From the NCBI RefSeq assembly GCF_027244095.1, contig NC_069658.1, positions 264,252,687 to 264,316,686 on the forward strand: a stretch of DNA of 64,000 nucleotides. Direction: 5' to 3'. This DNA comes from Hemicordylus capensis. Taxonomy: Eukaryota > Chordata > Lepidosauria > Squamata > Cordylidae. A model generated the notes under the pieces. The model saw nothing but the letters and a program-made list of their open reading frames with translations, did no database searches and was not told the origin of the DNA. Within the stretch, counting starts at the first letter, position 1. Every line of letters starts with the position of its first letter. Positions 53,800-63,430 of the stretch are shown piece after piece. The translations under genes were made by a program, and so were the position numbers.

Positions 53800-55010
53800 G
53801 AATCTTGAAGAACAATAATTCTAGTAGTAAGTGACATGAAAAAAGTGAGCAAGACATCCTCAAGAGACAAAAATAGGGACAGCAATTTACCAGGGACAGG
53901 TCAGTTCCAGCAAATTGGGGCTGTCCTTGGTAAACAGGGACAGCCTATGAGAGACTCAGTAGAGCTTGGGAAAGATGATATTCCTCCAGCTAAGGCACCT
54001 CAGTGGTTCAGGAACTCTCTGTACATAGGATATGGACTGATGGTTGTGCTGCCTTGAAGGGATGCCTCTTTGCCTCCGCTTGTGCTCTACCTATACATTT
54101 GTCAGTAAAGCAAATATTCTCCAAATTCCATATGTCTCCAGTGCTCCTTCATCCAAAGGAAATACTAGCTGGGTAGCACTGCCCCTGGCAGTCTTCCTTC
54201 ACTATGCTACATGGGGAGAATTCTGGAGGGAAGAAAGGAAAAAGAACACCTTAATCCCTCTCCAGAACCTTCCCCAGTTATATAGCATTGGACAGCACCA
54301 ACCTGAGCTGATTGTTGCTGTTTGGAAACCCCCAAGGAAGGATTTTAGAGAGTCAAGAATGGGGCAGCCAAGGCGGCCTTCAGCATCTCAGGATGCAGAG
54401 TTCGGCCTCTCTTATGTAACCTTCTGTTGATTTCTAATAACGGTTATCTTCCCAATTTCATCCAAATGTTCAGCATGTATATTATTGTGAAAATAAGCCA
54501 AATACTACAAAACCATTAGTCTGTAGTGACTCTTTCCCCAAAGGAAAACCAGAATCCAAGGTGCACTGTGAACCTCTAGAATTTTTCACGGCTCCAAAAA
54601 GTGGGCAGCTGTTGTCAGCATAACTGTGCAATTGCCCCCACTGAAAAGTTTGCAGTATAGCTCATTGAGCTGAACTAAGCAGTGTGTGTGTCCATGCAAA
54701 CATGCCTATGCAGAGCATAGTCTATGCTCGTCGATGCCCACTCTGTCTGCATTCCCCCCACCCCACAAATCTGTCTTGGCAATCATGATTGCTAGAAATA
54801 TACTTTAAAAATACAATATAATATCATCATCATCATCATGAATAAATTAATACCAAGATCCCAGGATTCTGTGCCCAATGACGGGATGAACATCTCATGA
54901 GAGATTTTCACACATGTGGACAAGCAGTATCAATCAGCTAATACAATCCTTCCTCCTGTTTGTCAGCTTCTTGACCTTTGTAAAATGCCCTTGTTTTCAT
55001 TCTCCTTTAG
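53800..55010. other. Intron of the AGPAT-like gene
   Basis: No features beyond (CAT)n at 54824-54840 are recognised. A 128-codon open frame at 54044-54430 shows no family resemblance. Confidence 0.4.
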
Positions 55011-55144
55011 AGTCCTTCGCCTTCTCATGCTGCCTTTGAAATACATCCTTGACGTTAAGATCAATGTGCAGGGAGCTACAAACTTAAACCTGAAAGGGCC
55101 ATACGTCATGGTTGCCAATCAGCAGGGCAATGTGGACTACCTTG
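55011..55144 (+). CDS. AGPAT-like gene, exon with altered HX4D motif
   Basis: Acceptor TTCATTCTCCTTTAG (phase 2) and donor GTATGT (phase 1). It encodes VLRLLMLPLKYILDVKINVQ-GATNLNLKGPYVMV then ANQQGNVDYLG. It aligns with the AGPAT1 segment that ends VVSNHQSSLDLLGM. In that family the His and Asp of N-H-x4-D form the catalytic pair. Here the His is Gln (NQQGNVD) while the Asp remains. The frame and both splice sites are intact. Without the His, acyl transfer by the known mechanism is not expected. Confidence 0.85.
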
Positions 55145-56447
55145 GTATGTTGGCTGTATGATCAGACTTGTCTTTGTCGTCATAGAGTTGGGAGTGCCTA
55201 GAAGGGCTTCATCTTGCTATGACAGGACTATAACCCATCTCTTCTGAATAACAGTCTTTGCAATCCAAACTGCAGGAGATGGCAACCAAAAAAGCAGCTG
55301 TGCTACAAAAATTGTTTACAGAGAAAAATGACTTGAGATCACCTCTGGTGCAAGTGGGTGGGTATGGTCAGCGATGGAGTATTGGTCTACTATGTAGCGG
55401 TAGTATGAGCATATGAGGCTGGCTTGTGTTGGGTAAGACCATTGGTACCGGGCTTGGACTGGCCATTAGGTCAACAGGGCATATTCCCGGTGCGCCCTAC
55501 CCATGCAGTGCCCCTGCGCCCCAACTCTCACCCTTAATGACTTATTCTGCTCAAAACCTGGCGCCCTCCCCATATACATTCTAGCGCCCTCTCAGTGCCC
55601 CCAGTCCGGCCCTGATTGGTACATCCACCCAGTATTGTTTACTTGGGCTCATTGTGGCTCTCCAGGATCTCAGATGGATAGGGGTCTTTCCCAGTTTTGT
55701 TACTGGAAATCCTTTTTTAGGGTGGAGACTCTGAGATTGAACCTGGATCTTTTACAGGTAAAGGATGTGTTCTTCCACTTTGCTATGCCCCTCACTCCTG
55801 GCAGTACACAAGAAGCATTTTAGAAAGCAAAATCGTTTAGTTTATACTGAACAAAAGTTGTAAAAAAGAAAATGGTACACACATACAAGTTTCACATTAC
55901 AGTAAAAACAGCAACAATACCAAAACGAAAAACATTATCATATCATCAATGAAATAGTGGCTTTGGGCCACAGCTAACATGAAGCCAGCATGCTCTGATA
56001 ATGCCATTCTTGGAATTTGCCAGAAAATAGTTCATTTTTTGAACGTCAACATCCTTCCAGAAACTAATCTGAGAAAATTACAGTGTATTTCTGCACAAAC
56101 TGAGTATTTCGATAAGTGAGGGGGCATATCTCCCACAGCACAGCTTTAAACGTGTTTAGGAAAACCCTTGGACGGTGTTCACAGAATCTTATCACGGGAG
56201 ATGGTAAAACTACCTACTTAACAAAAAAACAAACAAACAAAAAGAAAAGAAAAAAAGGATTGAGTCTCAGACTTGCAGGAGAGCCCTGCCAGCTGTTCTG
56301 GAATGAAGTCTTGCTCCTTTGTTCTGCATGGGAACGAGCTACATTCAGTTACTCAATGGTGAGGAACTTAATGGCTTAAGCAGGGATTTGAACTGAAGTT
56401 TCTCTAGCCTACATCTAACACTCTCACTAGGGTTAGGTACAACATGA
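55145..56447. other. Intron of the AGPAT-like gene
   Basis: An A-rich tract is at about 56221-56258. Nothing else was recognised. Confidence 0.4.
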
Positions 56448-56766
56448 GGAGGAGGAGAGCTGGCCTTGCGGTAGCAAGCATGAATTGTCCCCTTTGCTAA
56501 GAAGGGTCCACCCTGGTTTGCATTTGAATGGGAGGCTACATATGTGAGTACCGCAAGATATTCCCCTCAGGGGATGGAGCTGCTCTGGGAAGAACATCCG
56601 CATGCTTGCATGCAGAAGGTTCCAAGTTCCCTCTCTGGAATCTCCAAGATAGGGCTGGGTAAGACTCCTGCCTGCAACCATGAAGAAGCTGCTGCCAGTC
56701 TGTGTAGAAAATACTGAGCTAGATGGACCAATGGTCTGACTTGGTATAAGGTAGCTTCCTATGTAG
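56448..56766 (+). mobile_element. Composite tRNA/5S-like SINE
   Basis: GAGAGCTGGCCTTGCGGTAG, GCTAAGAAGGGTCCACCCTG, GAATGGGAGGC and GAGTACCGCAAGATATTCCC. Tail GAGCTAGATGGACCAATGGT-CTGACTTGGTATAAGGTAGC. A MITE follows at once. Confidence 0.85.
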
Positions 56767-57020
56767 CCCAATTCACACGTTATGTTAAACACTCATACAA
56801 TCTGTGTACAATGTGCAGAGGTACAGATCTGTACACACTTACAGTTATTCATATATTGTGTTGAATGCTGGTCCAGCAGTACAGTTCTTATCTATACCCT
56901 GCATTTGAGAGACCTGTAACCAAGATCACTTTTAAAATGAACATAGATACAGTCAGTCACACAAAAACATATAGGAGGAAACAGACATCCAAACCCAAGT
57001 ACAACATAATGGCCACATTC
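56767..57020. mobile_element. TIR-type MITE
   Basis: CCCAATTCACACGTTATGTT at the left and CAAGTACAACATAATGG at the right, with GCAGTACAGTTCTTATCTAT and CCTGCATTTGAGAGACCTGT inside. Reference copy for the family. Confidence 0.68.
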
Positions 57021-57710
57021 ACACGTAACATGGACTCCCACCCCCGTAACCGGGGGACCAAATGGACTCTCCCGTCCTGCCCTCTGCTCTCCCATTGGAA
57101 TCTGGATGTCACAGAGAGCTCCCTCTCTGCAGTCAGCGAGACAGGAGAGAGAAGCGGGAACTGTCTGCCTGGGCTTTCTTCTTGACTGAAGGGATAGCCC
57201 TGGCAGCCGATAGCAGCTGGAGTGAGAGAGGAGCTTCCTCCCTCAATGCCGGTTGCAGAACTGCCAGACTGCAGTGCTGCATTGGGACGTGACACTGGCA
57301 CTGCAGAACTGGAGGTCATAAGAACAGCCCTGATGGATCAGGCCCAAGGCCATCTAGTCCAACATCCTGTTTCACACAGTGACCCACCAGATGCCACTGG
57401 TGCCCTCCCTCCTGCTGTTACACCCCTGCAACTGGTACGCAGAGGCATCCTGCCTCTGAGGCTGGAGGTGGTCTATAGCCCTCCAACTAGTAGCCATTGA
57501 TAAATCTCTCCTCCATGAAGTTATCCAAACTGGACTGGGCAGTGAAACTCCCTACAAACCGAAGGAACAAAATAGAGACTGAGGAGGGAAGCCGCGGGCC
57601 TATTTTCACTATTAACTGTAGTTGCCCACATTCTGACATTCAGAAATTGTAACCCCTTCAACTCTGGTTTCGTGTGACGTGCAAATACAGCCATTGTCTG
57701 AATAGGGCTA
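57020..57710. mobile_element. Unclassified DNA element split by a CR1
   Basis: Outer ends CATTCACACGTAACATGGAC and CTCTGGTTTCGTGTGACGTG are loosely inverted. The GGAGCTTCCTCCCTCAATGC block recurs near 46675. A CR1 3' UTR (57317-57535) sits inside: it starts at GTCATAAGAACAGCCCTGAT and ends at CTCCATGAAGTTATCCAAAC. Confidence 0.5.
57317..57535 (-). mobile_element. CR1-clade LINE 3' end, nested
   Basis: Reverse of the family 3' UTR; see the element at 57020-57710 into which it is inserted. Confidence 0.85.
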
Positions 57711-57807
57711 CTGCTACACCGCACAGCTGGATCTGTGAGTAGGTGCTTTACGTAAGGTTGGGAAGAAGGCTACAGTTCACCTTTGTTTTGACTCCCTTCC
57801 CTCCTAG

Positions 57808-57983
57808 GGATGTTTCAGCTCTTGCCAGAGCGATGCACTCTCATTGCCGAGAAGGAGCCCTTCTACATGTTGCCTGTTGGCGTGGTCTGGTGGTTGAGCG
57901 GCTTCATTTTCATTAACTACCAGAAAATAGCAGACAGCATAAGCATCATGTCGGCGGCAGCAGATACCATGGTTCAGGAGAAT
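57808..57983 (+). CDS. AGPAT-like gene, central exon
   Basis: Acceptor TTCCCTCCTAG (phase 1), donor GTAAGTGT (phase 0). It encodes MFQLLPERCTLIAEKEPFYM, LPVGVVWWLSGFIFINYQKI and ADSISIMSAAADTMVQEN. It aligns with AGPAT1/2 MEVLPERCVPIAKRELL...GVIFIDR. The motif II arginine, which contributes to substrate binding in the family, is replaced (FIFINYQK). AGPAT2-like features are LPERC and the MVxEN end. All 58 codons are open. Confidence 0.85.
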
Positions 57984-57999
57984 GTAAGTGTTGGAAGTG

Positions 58000-59132
58000 A
58001 AGGACTTTGCCCTGTCTCATGTCTCAATGACAGAGGGAGACAGACTATTGAGTCAGAGGGCTAGAGAGGTCAAGACATTGGTCATCCCTTCTCTACTGCT
58101 CTGACACTATCCCTTTGGTATGTAGATTGCTACTCTTAGGGACTAACTTCCTGCCTGCCTGCCTGCCTGCCACTTCCTCTTCCTCCTTCCCTCCTTCCCT
58201 TTCTTCTCCCTTGCAACATGCACGCTCCTCTCTCACCTGCACCATGTGTGCAGAGATGCAGAATCCATCTGCATCCAGCAAGCTAGCTAGATTAGAGATC
58301 CTATCTCTCCACTTTACTATCTAGAATGGAGTTGACTAATAAATACTCCTTATATTGATTTGAAACTATATGAACTGACTCCAAGATATTTTACTCTCAG
58401 CATACACCCATGCCTGGGCAGACTCCGCTGTGTTGTGCTTCTGTGCACTCTGCTATATTAGAAGGGTATCTCTTACCATAGAGAATTCCCGACAGTAAGG
58501 AGGAGCAGACCCGACCCAAGCCCCTCCTACACCTAAGGTGGCCTGACAAGCCACTGCTCACAGAGTATGCAAAGTGTGCCATGTGCTAGTTTCCCCCATA
58601 TCCCCATCCCTTGATCTCTCCACCCCCAATATCTCCATTTCCCCTTTTTTCATACCCCTTTCTCAAGAAAGTGAGAAAGCTATTGCCATTGGCACTGGTC
58701 CTTGTCATCCATCCTGTTCCCAGCCATTTTGAAAAGGCAGGAAGCAGGACCAATGAGTGAAAGGACAATGCTGGCAGTGGTGGTGGTGGCAGTAGCATCA
58801 CTGCTGCTGTATGCCACTCACTCCTCTGCCTGCTTTTCCCTTACAAATGTGAGGCCCTTACAGTCCAATCAGAGGGTGGATTCTCTAAAAAAGGTCAATC
58901 ATATGGGACATCTTATTTCCAGGCCACAAAGGTCTCCTACTTCCCTGCACAGATTCCTCTTTGGTATTAGAACTAGTGAAAACTAACTGGGAGAAAATAA
59001 TGTATTCTAATCAAATGTTGGGGTGGGGCCAGAAACCAGAATTTAACAGTATTCTGTTCCCAATGGCAGGAGAAGGAAAGATGCTCAGTAATTCAAACAG
59101 AGTTTCAAATTGCTTTTTCTTTCCCCCTCCAG
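58000..59132. other. Intron of the AGPAT-like gene
   Basis: A (CCTG)n tract is at 58142-58162 and a CT-rich run follows. AATAAATACTCCTTATATTG near 58340 has an LTR-like look, but no boundaries were found. Nothing else is called. Confidence 0.4.
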
Positions 59133-59219
59133 CTGAGGATCTGGATGTTCCTTAAACAGATGACAAATAACACAGTGCCCATCCAACATGGGGCTTTCCA
59201 TCTTGCTGTACAAGCCCAG
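59133..59219 (+). CDS. AGPAT-like gene, exon lacking the EGTR motif
   Basis: Acceptor CTTTCCCCCTCCAG, donor GTAAGATC, phase 0 on both sides, 29 codons: LRIWMFLKQMTNNTVPIQHG then AFHLAVQAQ. The counterpart in AGPAT1 is VRVWVFPEGTRNHNGSMLPF then KRGAFHLAVQAQ. The end GAFHLAVQAQ is identical. The FPEGTR motif, which binds the phosphate of the substrate, has become FLKQMT, and three codons are missing in frame. The change is confined to the motif while the frame is kept. Confidence 0.85.
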
Positions 59220-59549
59220 GTAAGATCATCCACCTTGCAATCTTCCATGCCTACCATTTATTATGACTCCAGTGTAGAGGTTGTGTGCATCTGGTCTCTG
59301 AAATGTTGCGAAGGTGTTTGTACTAGGATTGCCCACAGTCTCTGATACTCTGAGATCCACCCCCACCACCCACCATGTTTTTTCCAATATTTTCCACAAA
59401 ATCATTAAAAATCTCTAGGATCACTTTCAATAGTCATCTGATGCTAATTCCTGGAGGCGCCAGACCAATCCTGGGGAATTAGCAACATGCAGGACTTAAA
59501 TAGCATTTAAATCAAAAGTTATTTAGGTCAACAGGATCCTACACGTGGA

Positions 59550-59815
59550 AGAAAATAGCCCTATTCAGATGTTGTGCCTGCATTCATATGTCTGCACACA
59601 TGTACATGTTTTTGTGTGGATGACTGTGCTGCATTCATGTAAAATGAGGACCTGGGTATAGACCTCCTGAAATGCATGATACAGATAGGAAGTGTGCTGC
59701 TGTACCTGTGTTCAACATAACATGTGAATAATTATATCTGCATACAGATCTATATCGGTGCGTATACCTCATCCACAGATTGGATGAGTGTTGAACATAA
59801 TGTCTGAATAATGCA
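59550..59815. mobile_element. TIR-type MITE
   Basis: CCCTATTCAGATGTTGTGCC at the left and GAACATAATGTCTGAATAAT at the right; AGATAGGAAGTGTGCTGCTG inside. Confidence 0.68.
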
Positions 59816-60180
59816 ACTAAGCAATCTGATCAATATGTTTTTTTAATATTTGCACTACCCAATTGGACTGAGGGAAGAATCACTTTGTGTGATAACATCC
59901 TTCAGAAACAGCTCCCCGATTGCTGTTAAGCCCAAGGGTTTGTTGATATACCTTCTTTCTTACAAGGAGATGGTGGCCACTGGTAGATGCCCCCTCATCC
60001 CTGAACCTTCCTTTGAGCAGCCCTTGCAGCAAACTAGCTGAACTGAATTTTAGGCTGTCAGGGCTTCATGGAAGCAGCTACTGAGGGGAAGCCTGAACCA
60101 ACCATTCAGCTTACATGCACACTCTGGTTGCTGTATACACCCAACTGGAGAATGACTAATTGATGTGTCTGTCCATGCAG

Positions 60181-60253
60181 GTGCCAGTGATTCCTGTGGT
60201 GATGTCCTCTTACCAGCGGTTCTTAAACAACAAGAAGAAAAGGTTCACACCAG
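60181..60253 (+). CDS. AGPAT-like gene, fifth exon
   Basis: Acceptor GTCTGTCCATGCAG, donor GTAGTA (phase 1). It encodes VPVIPVVMSSYQRFLNNKKK then RFTP. It matches AGPAT motif IV (VPIVPIVMSSYQDFYCKKER) closely. The next exon, expected to encode about 50-60 C-terminal residues, is not found intact before 64000; a possible relic is at 62464. The gene is thus either continued beyond or broken at its end. Confidence 0.83.
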
Positions 60254-60456
60254 GTAGTAGCTGTGAGGGAGGCATGGGATAGAAATGAGTTGTGAGGTGC
60301 TGTCTTGGGACAGAAATAGACATTATGCAACAAACCTAGCCTTCCAAGCACCATTTGCTGCCTAAGGTTGATACAGGGGCCAGGGGCCCTTTTTACCGAA
60401 GAGAGGGAGCAGGCAAGGTATAATCCTTTCCTGACTGCCACTTCCCCCTACCAACT

Positions 60457-60808
60457 GTTGGAGCTAGGACACTGGCAGCATCAGCTCTCAGCTGCAATGT
60501 TTCAAAGTGACCACTGTGGGGTGGGGTGTTATGATCATGGATAAAAGTGCTGGACTCCTCCCCTCTTTGTTCTTCCAGTGTTAGTTTCCATTTTGTCTCT
60601 CCAGAGATGGCTGTTTCTTTTGGTCTCTCTCCAGCCATGAGTTACAGCTGAAATTAAGCTGCAGGCTTTCCCCGCATTTGTTTGTAACCTTTTCTTTAAA
60701 TAAATCCTTGTCATTCTTCAGTACTAAAGAACTGTCTTAAGACCTCTTGCTTTGCTGCTTTCTCACCAAACTGGTTTTGCTTTGCTGTTTGGGGACTGAA
60801 CTGTTGGA
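60457..60808. repeat. Unclassified 350-base repeat, second copy
   Basis: Opposite orientation to 36562-36912, with the same two ends. It holds TTTAAATAAATCCTTGTCAT. The motif AACTGTTGGAG stands at both borders. Possibly a solo LTR; old and broken. Confidence 0.45.
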
Positions 60809-61904
60809 GATAAGAGTTCCAGTGCATTGACCTTTTGCACCAACTAGGTACCTAGTGAGGGTCTCCTTATCCGTCCCTGCTTGCCTCTACTCTATGACCC
60901 CTGCTTTGATTCTTCAGATACTTTCTGTAGTGAGTCAGTCCTCTTCCTTTCCTCCTAGAGAGAAGATGGAAACATCTCTCTCTCTCCATACCTATCCATT
61001 ATATAACTGATAGATAGGACTAGGTCTTTCCTATCCCAAATGTACAACAATCTCCATGCATGTTCTTTAAAAGACTGCAACAACCATACTTAGGACTCCA
61101 CTCTGTAACTGGAGTGGGTAGCTTCTTTTGGCGCTTTGCTAAATAATCACAAACCCCAACATGATTTGCCATTCTTCCCCTACTACACCAACAACATCTC
61201 CCAGTGGGCTGTTTTGCTTATGGCCAAGCTTTCCCCACCGATCACAGAGCTACCTGGGCTAAAAAAACCCAAAAACAGCCAGGGAGCAGAAGGGAATGTT
61301 GTAGAGGGCAGCAGGCAGACAAAGGTTCCAACGGTCCCTCCCCTCCCTACACCTGCAAACATGCCACCACTGCTCCATTAAAGTAAGTGGCAAATCCCAT
61401 CTTTGCCACCTGATGTCTAATTCTAGCCATAATGTTAAAACTCATCACTTTTGAACCAATGTCCTTTGGGTTGTGACTACCAGCTGCACTACATGTTTAA
61501 TCCTAAAAGGGAGATGCGGAATGCCCTCTTCCCTTAAGCCCTTTTCAGACATTGTTGGGGCTGTTCACATGACCACGTGCGCGTGCGGTTGGGTGGGAGG
61601 GGGGAGGCAGGGTCCAACCTACCTTCCCCCAGATGACCGCTCACTGTCCAGGCGGTATGCAAGCTCCACACCCACACGACCAGTGCTGCCTGGAGCAGCA
61701 TGGATGACTCTCTGCACTGTTCCTGGCAGCGCAGAGGGCGGGACCCGTTTAGGCTGAGCGCATTGCCCTGGGGGATTAACCCAGGGGACAGGCACTCTAG
61801 GCTGGGTTTAGTGCCGCAGATCCTGGCAGTTTTCACAGGCAGCCAAGCCCAGGCTTGCCTTTTAAGCCTGGACTTGGCTTCAGCACTGATGAGCACAGCC
61901 TCAT
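60809..61904. other. Stretch without recognised features
   Basis: No exon or named repeat was recognised. Confidence 0.4.
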
Positions 61905-62070
61905 TATGTTATATGTTCTTTCAGAGGTGCCCGTACATATGCACATGTTTTTGTGTGAATGACTGTACATGGGTTAATTTCAAAAAGTGAACCTGGGCAC
62001 AGGCCCTCTCAAATGCAGGGTACAGATAGGAAGTATATTACTGTACATGCATTGAACTTAATGTGTGAAA

Positions 62071-62137
<67 letters not shown>

Positions 62138-62378
62138 ACATTTCTCTTCCTCCAAGGAGCCCAGACTGGTGTACATGGTTATGTGTACCCTCACAACAAC
62201 CCTGTGAGGTAGTTTAGACTGAGAGATACATGACTGGCCCAGAGTCACTCAGTGAGTTTCATGGCTGAAAGGGGATTTGAATTCGGGTCTCCCCGGTCCT
62301 AGTCCAACACTCTAATCTGTAAATGTATGCAGTGTACGCAGACTGTACGTGCATTGAACATAATGTGTGAATAGGGCT
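61905..62378. mobile_element. MITE interrupted by (TATC)n and a SINE
   Basis: The MITE runs 61905-62072 (ACATGTTTTTGTGTGAATGA, GCAGGGTACAGATAGGAAGT) and ends at 62318-62378 (GCATTGAACATAATGTGTGA). Between lie 17 TATC units (62071-62138) and a minus-strand MIR-like SINE (62140-62320; TCTTCCTCCAAGGAGCCCAG, GATTTGAATTCGGGTCTCC). Confidence 0.65.
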
Positions 62379-62463
62379 TTAGTTAGCTACATTCTGTTAA
62401 TTTTCACCCCTCATCTCTCTCTGTGCTCATTGGTTCCTGATGTCTACTTATACAAACTTCCAG

Positions 62464-62531
62464 GGCACTTTCCAGCTCTTGCCTGAGCAACAAATTGACA
62501 CTGAGCTTGTAGTGTTTGGGTCCTTGTATAG
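62464..62531 (+). pseudogene. Possible AGPAT-like exon relic
   Basis: After a CAAACTTCCAG acceptor, CAGCTCTTGCCTGAGC matches 15 of 16 bases of the central exon at 57808, and both encode FQLLPE in the same codon register. The frame does not fit the donor at 60253 and a SINE interrupts the segment at 62532. It may be a relic of a duplicated exon, or of the missing last exon, or chance. Confidence 0.3.
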
Positions 62532-62805
62532 TCACCTAATGGTGCAGCGGGGAAATGACTTGAATCGCAAGTCAGAGGTTGCCAGTTTGAATCCCCGCTG
62601 GTATGTTTCCCAGACTATGTTTCCCAGACTATGAGAAACACCTATATCTGGCAGGAGCGATACAGGAAGATGCTGAAAGGCATCATTTCATACTGCGTGG
62701 GAGATGGCAATAGTAAACCGCTCCTGTACTCTACCAAAGAAAAACCACAGGGCTCTGTGGGCGCCAGGAGTTGACATCGACTCGACGGCACACTTTACCT
62801 TTACA
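62532..62805 (+). mobile_element. Sauria-type SINE
   Basis: TGGTGCAGCGGGGAAATGAC, AGTTTGAATCCCC and tail GCCAGGAGTTGACATCGACT-CGACGGCACACTTTACC. A short duplication of TATGTTTCCCAGACT near 62602-62631. Confidence 0.87.
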
Positions 62806-62882
62806 GATACCTAGGGCCAAACTGAATGAGACATGAGCATTCTGTATACTGTGTTTGAAACACCCATCATGTGTTTCAAACA

Positions 62883-63182
62883 CAGGGAGGAGAGCTGGTC
62901 TTGTGGTAGCAAGCATGACTTGTCCCCATAGCTAAGCAGGGTCTGCCCTGGTTGCATCTGAATGGGAGACTTGATGTGTGAGAACTGCAAGATATTCCCC
63001 TCAGGGGATGGAGCCGCTCTGAGAAGAGCAGAAGGTTTCAAGTTCCCTCCCTGGCTTCTCCAAGATAGGGCTGAGAGAGATTCCTGCCTGCAACCTTGGA
63101 GAAGCCACTGCCAGTCTGTGAAGACAATACTGAGCTAGATAGAGCAATGGTCTGACTCAGTATATGGCAGTTTCCTATGTTC
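62883..63182 (+). mobile_element. Composite tRNA/5S-like SINE
   Basis: GAGAGCTGGTCTTGTGGTAG, GCTAAGCAGGGTCTGCCCTG, GAATGGGAGAC and the tail GAGCTAGATAGAGCAATGGT-CTGACTCAGTATATGGCAGT. Confidence 0.87.
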
Positions 63183-63430
63183 CATTTTATTTTTCAAAAC
63201 ACAGCTGCAGGGAGGATAGAATTAGGGCTACAGAATCTAACCCTTTTCCTGCTGTGCCATGGTTCTAGTCCACATTGCCCCCCAAAGTTGCTATTGGCTG
63301 TGGAAGGGAAAACTTATGGCCAAGTTATGCCCATCATCCTCCCTGCCCGTGTTTTGAAGGGAGAATTTAAATCAAGTAATCAGCATGGGGACAAAAGTGA
63401 TTGAAGCTTCTGTCTTTGTTACCACTTCTA

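Noticed and set aside
54044-54430. A 128-codon open frame in an AGPAT-like intron
   Set aside because: No family resemblance, no splice borders, lies within an intron.
58090-58490. A possible solo LTR (AATAAATACTCC text)
   Set aside because: No second copy, no TG..CA borders or target duplication could be identified.
62071-62138. Regular spacing reminiscent of a CRISPR-like array
   Set aside because: It is a simple (TATC)n microsatellite without spacers; no CRISPR is expected in this genome.
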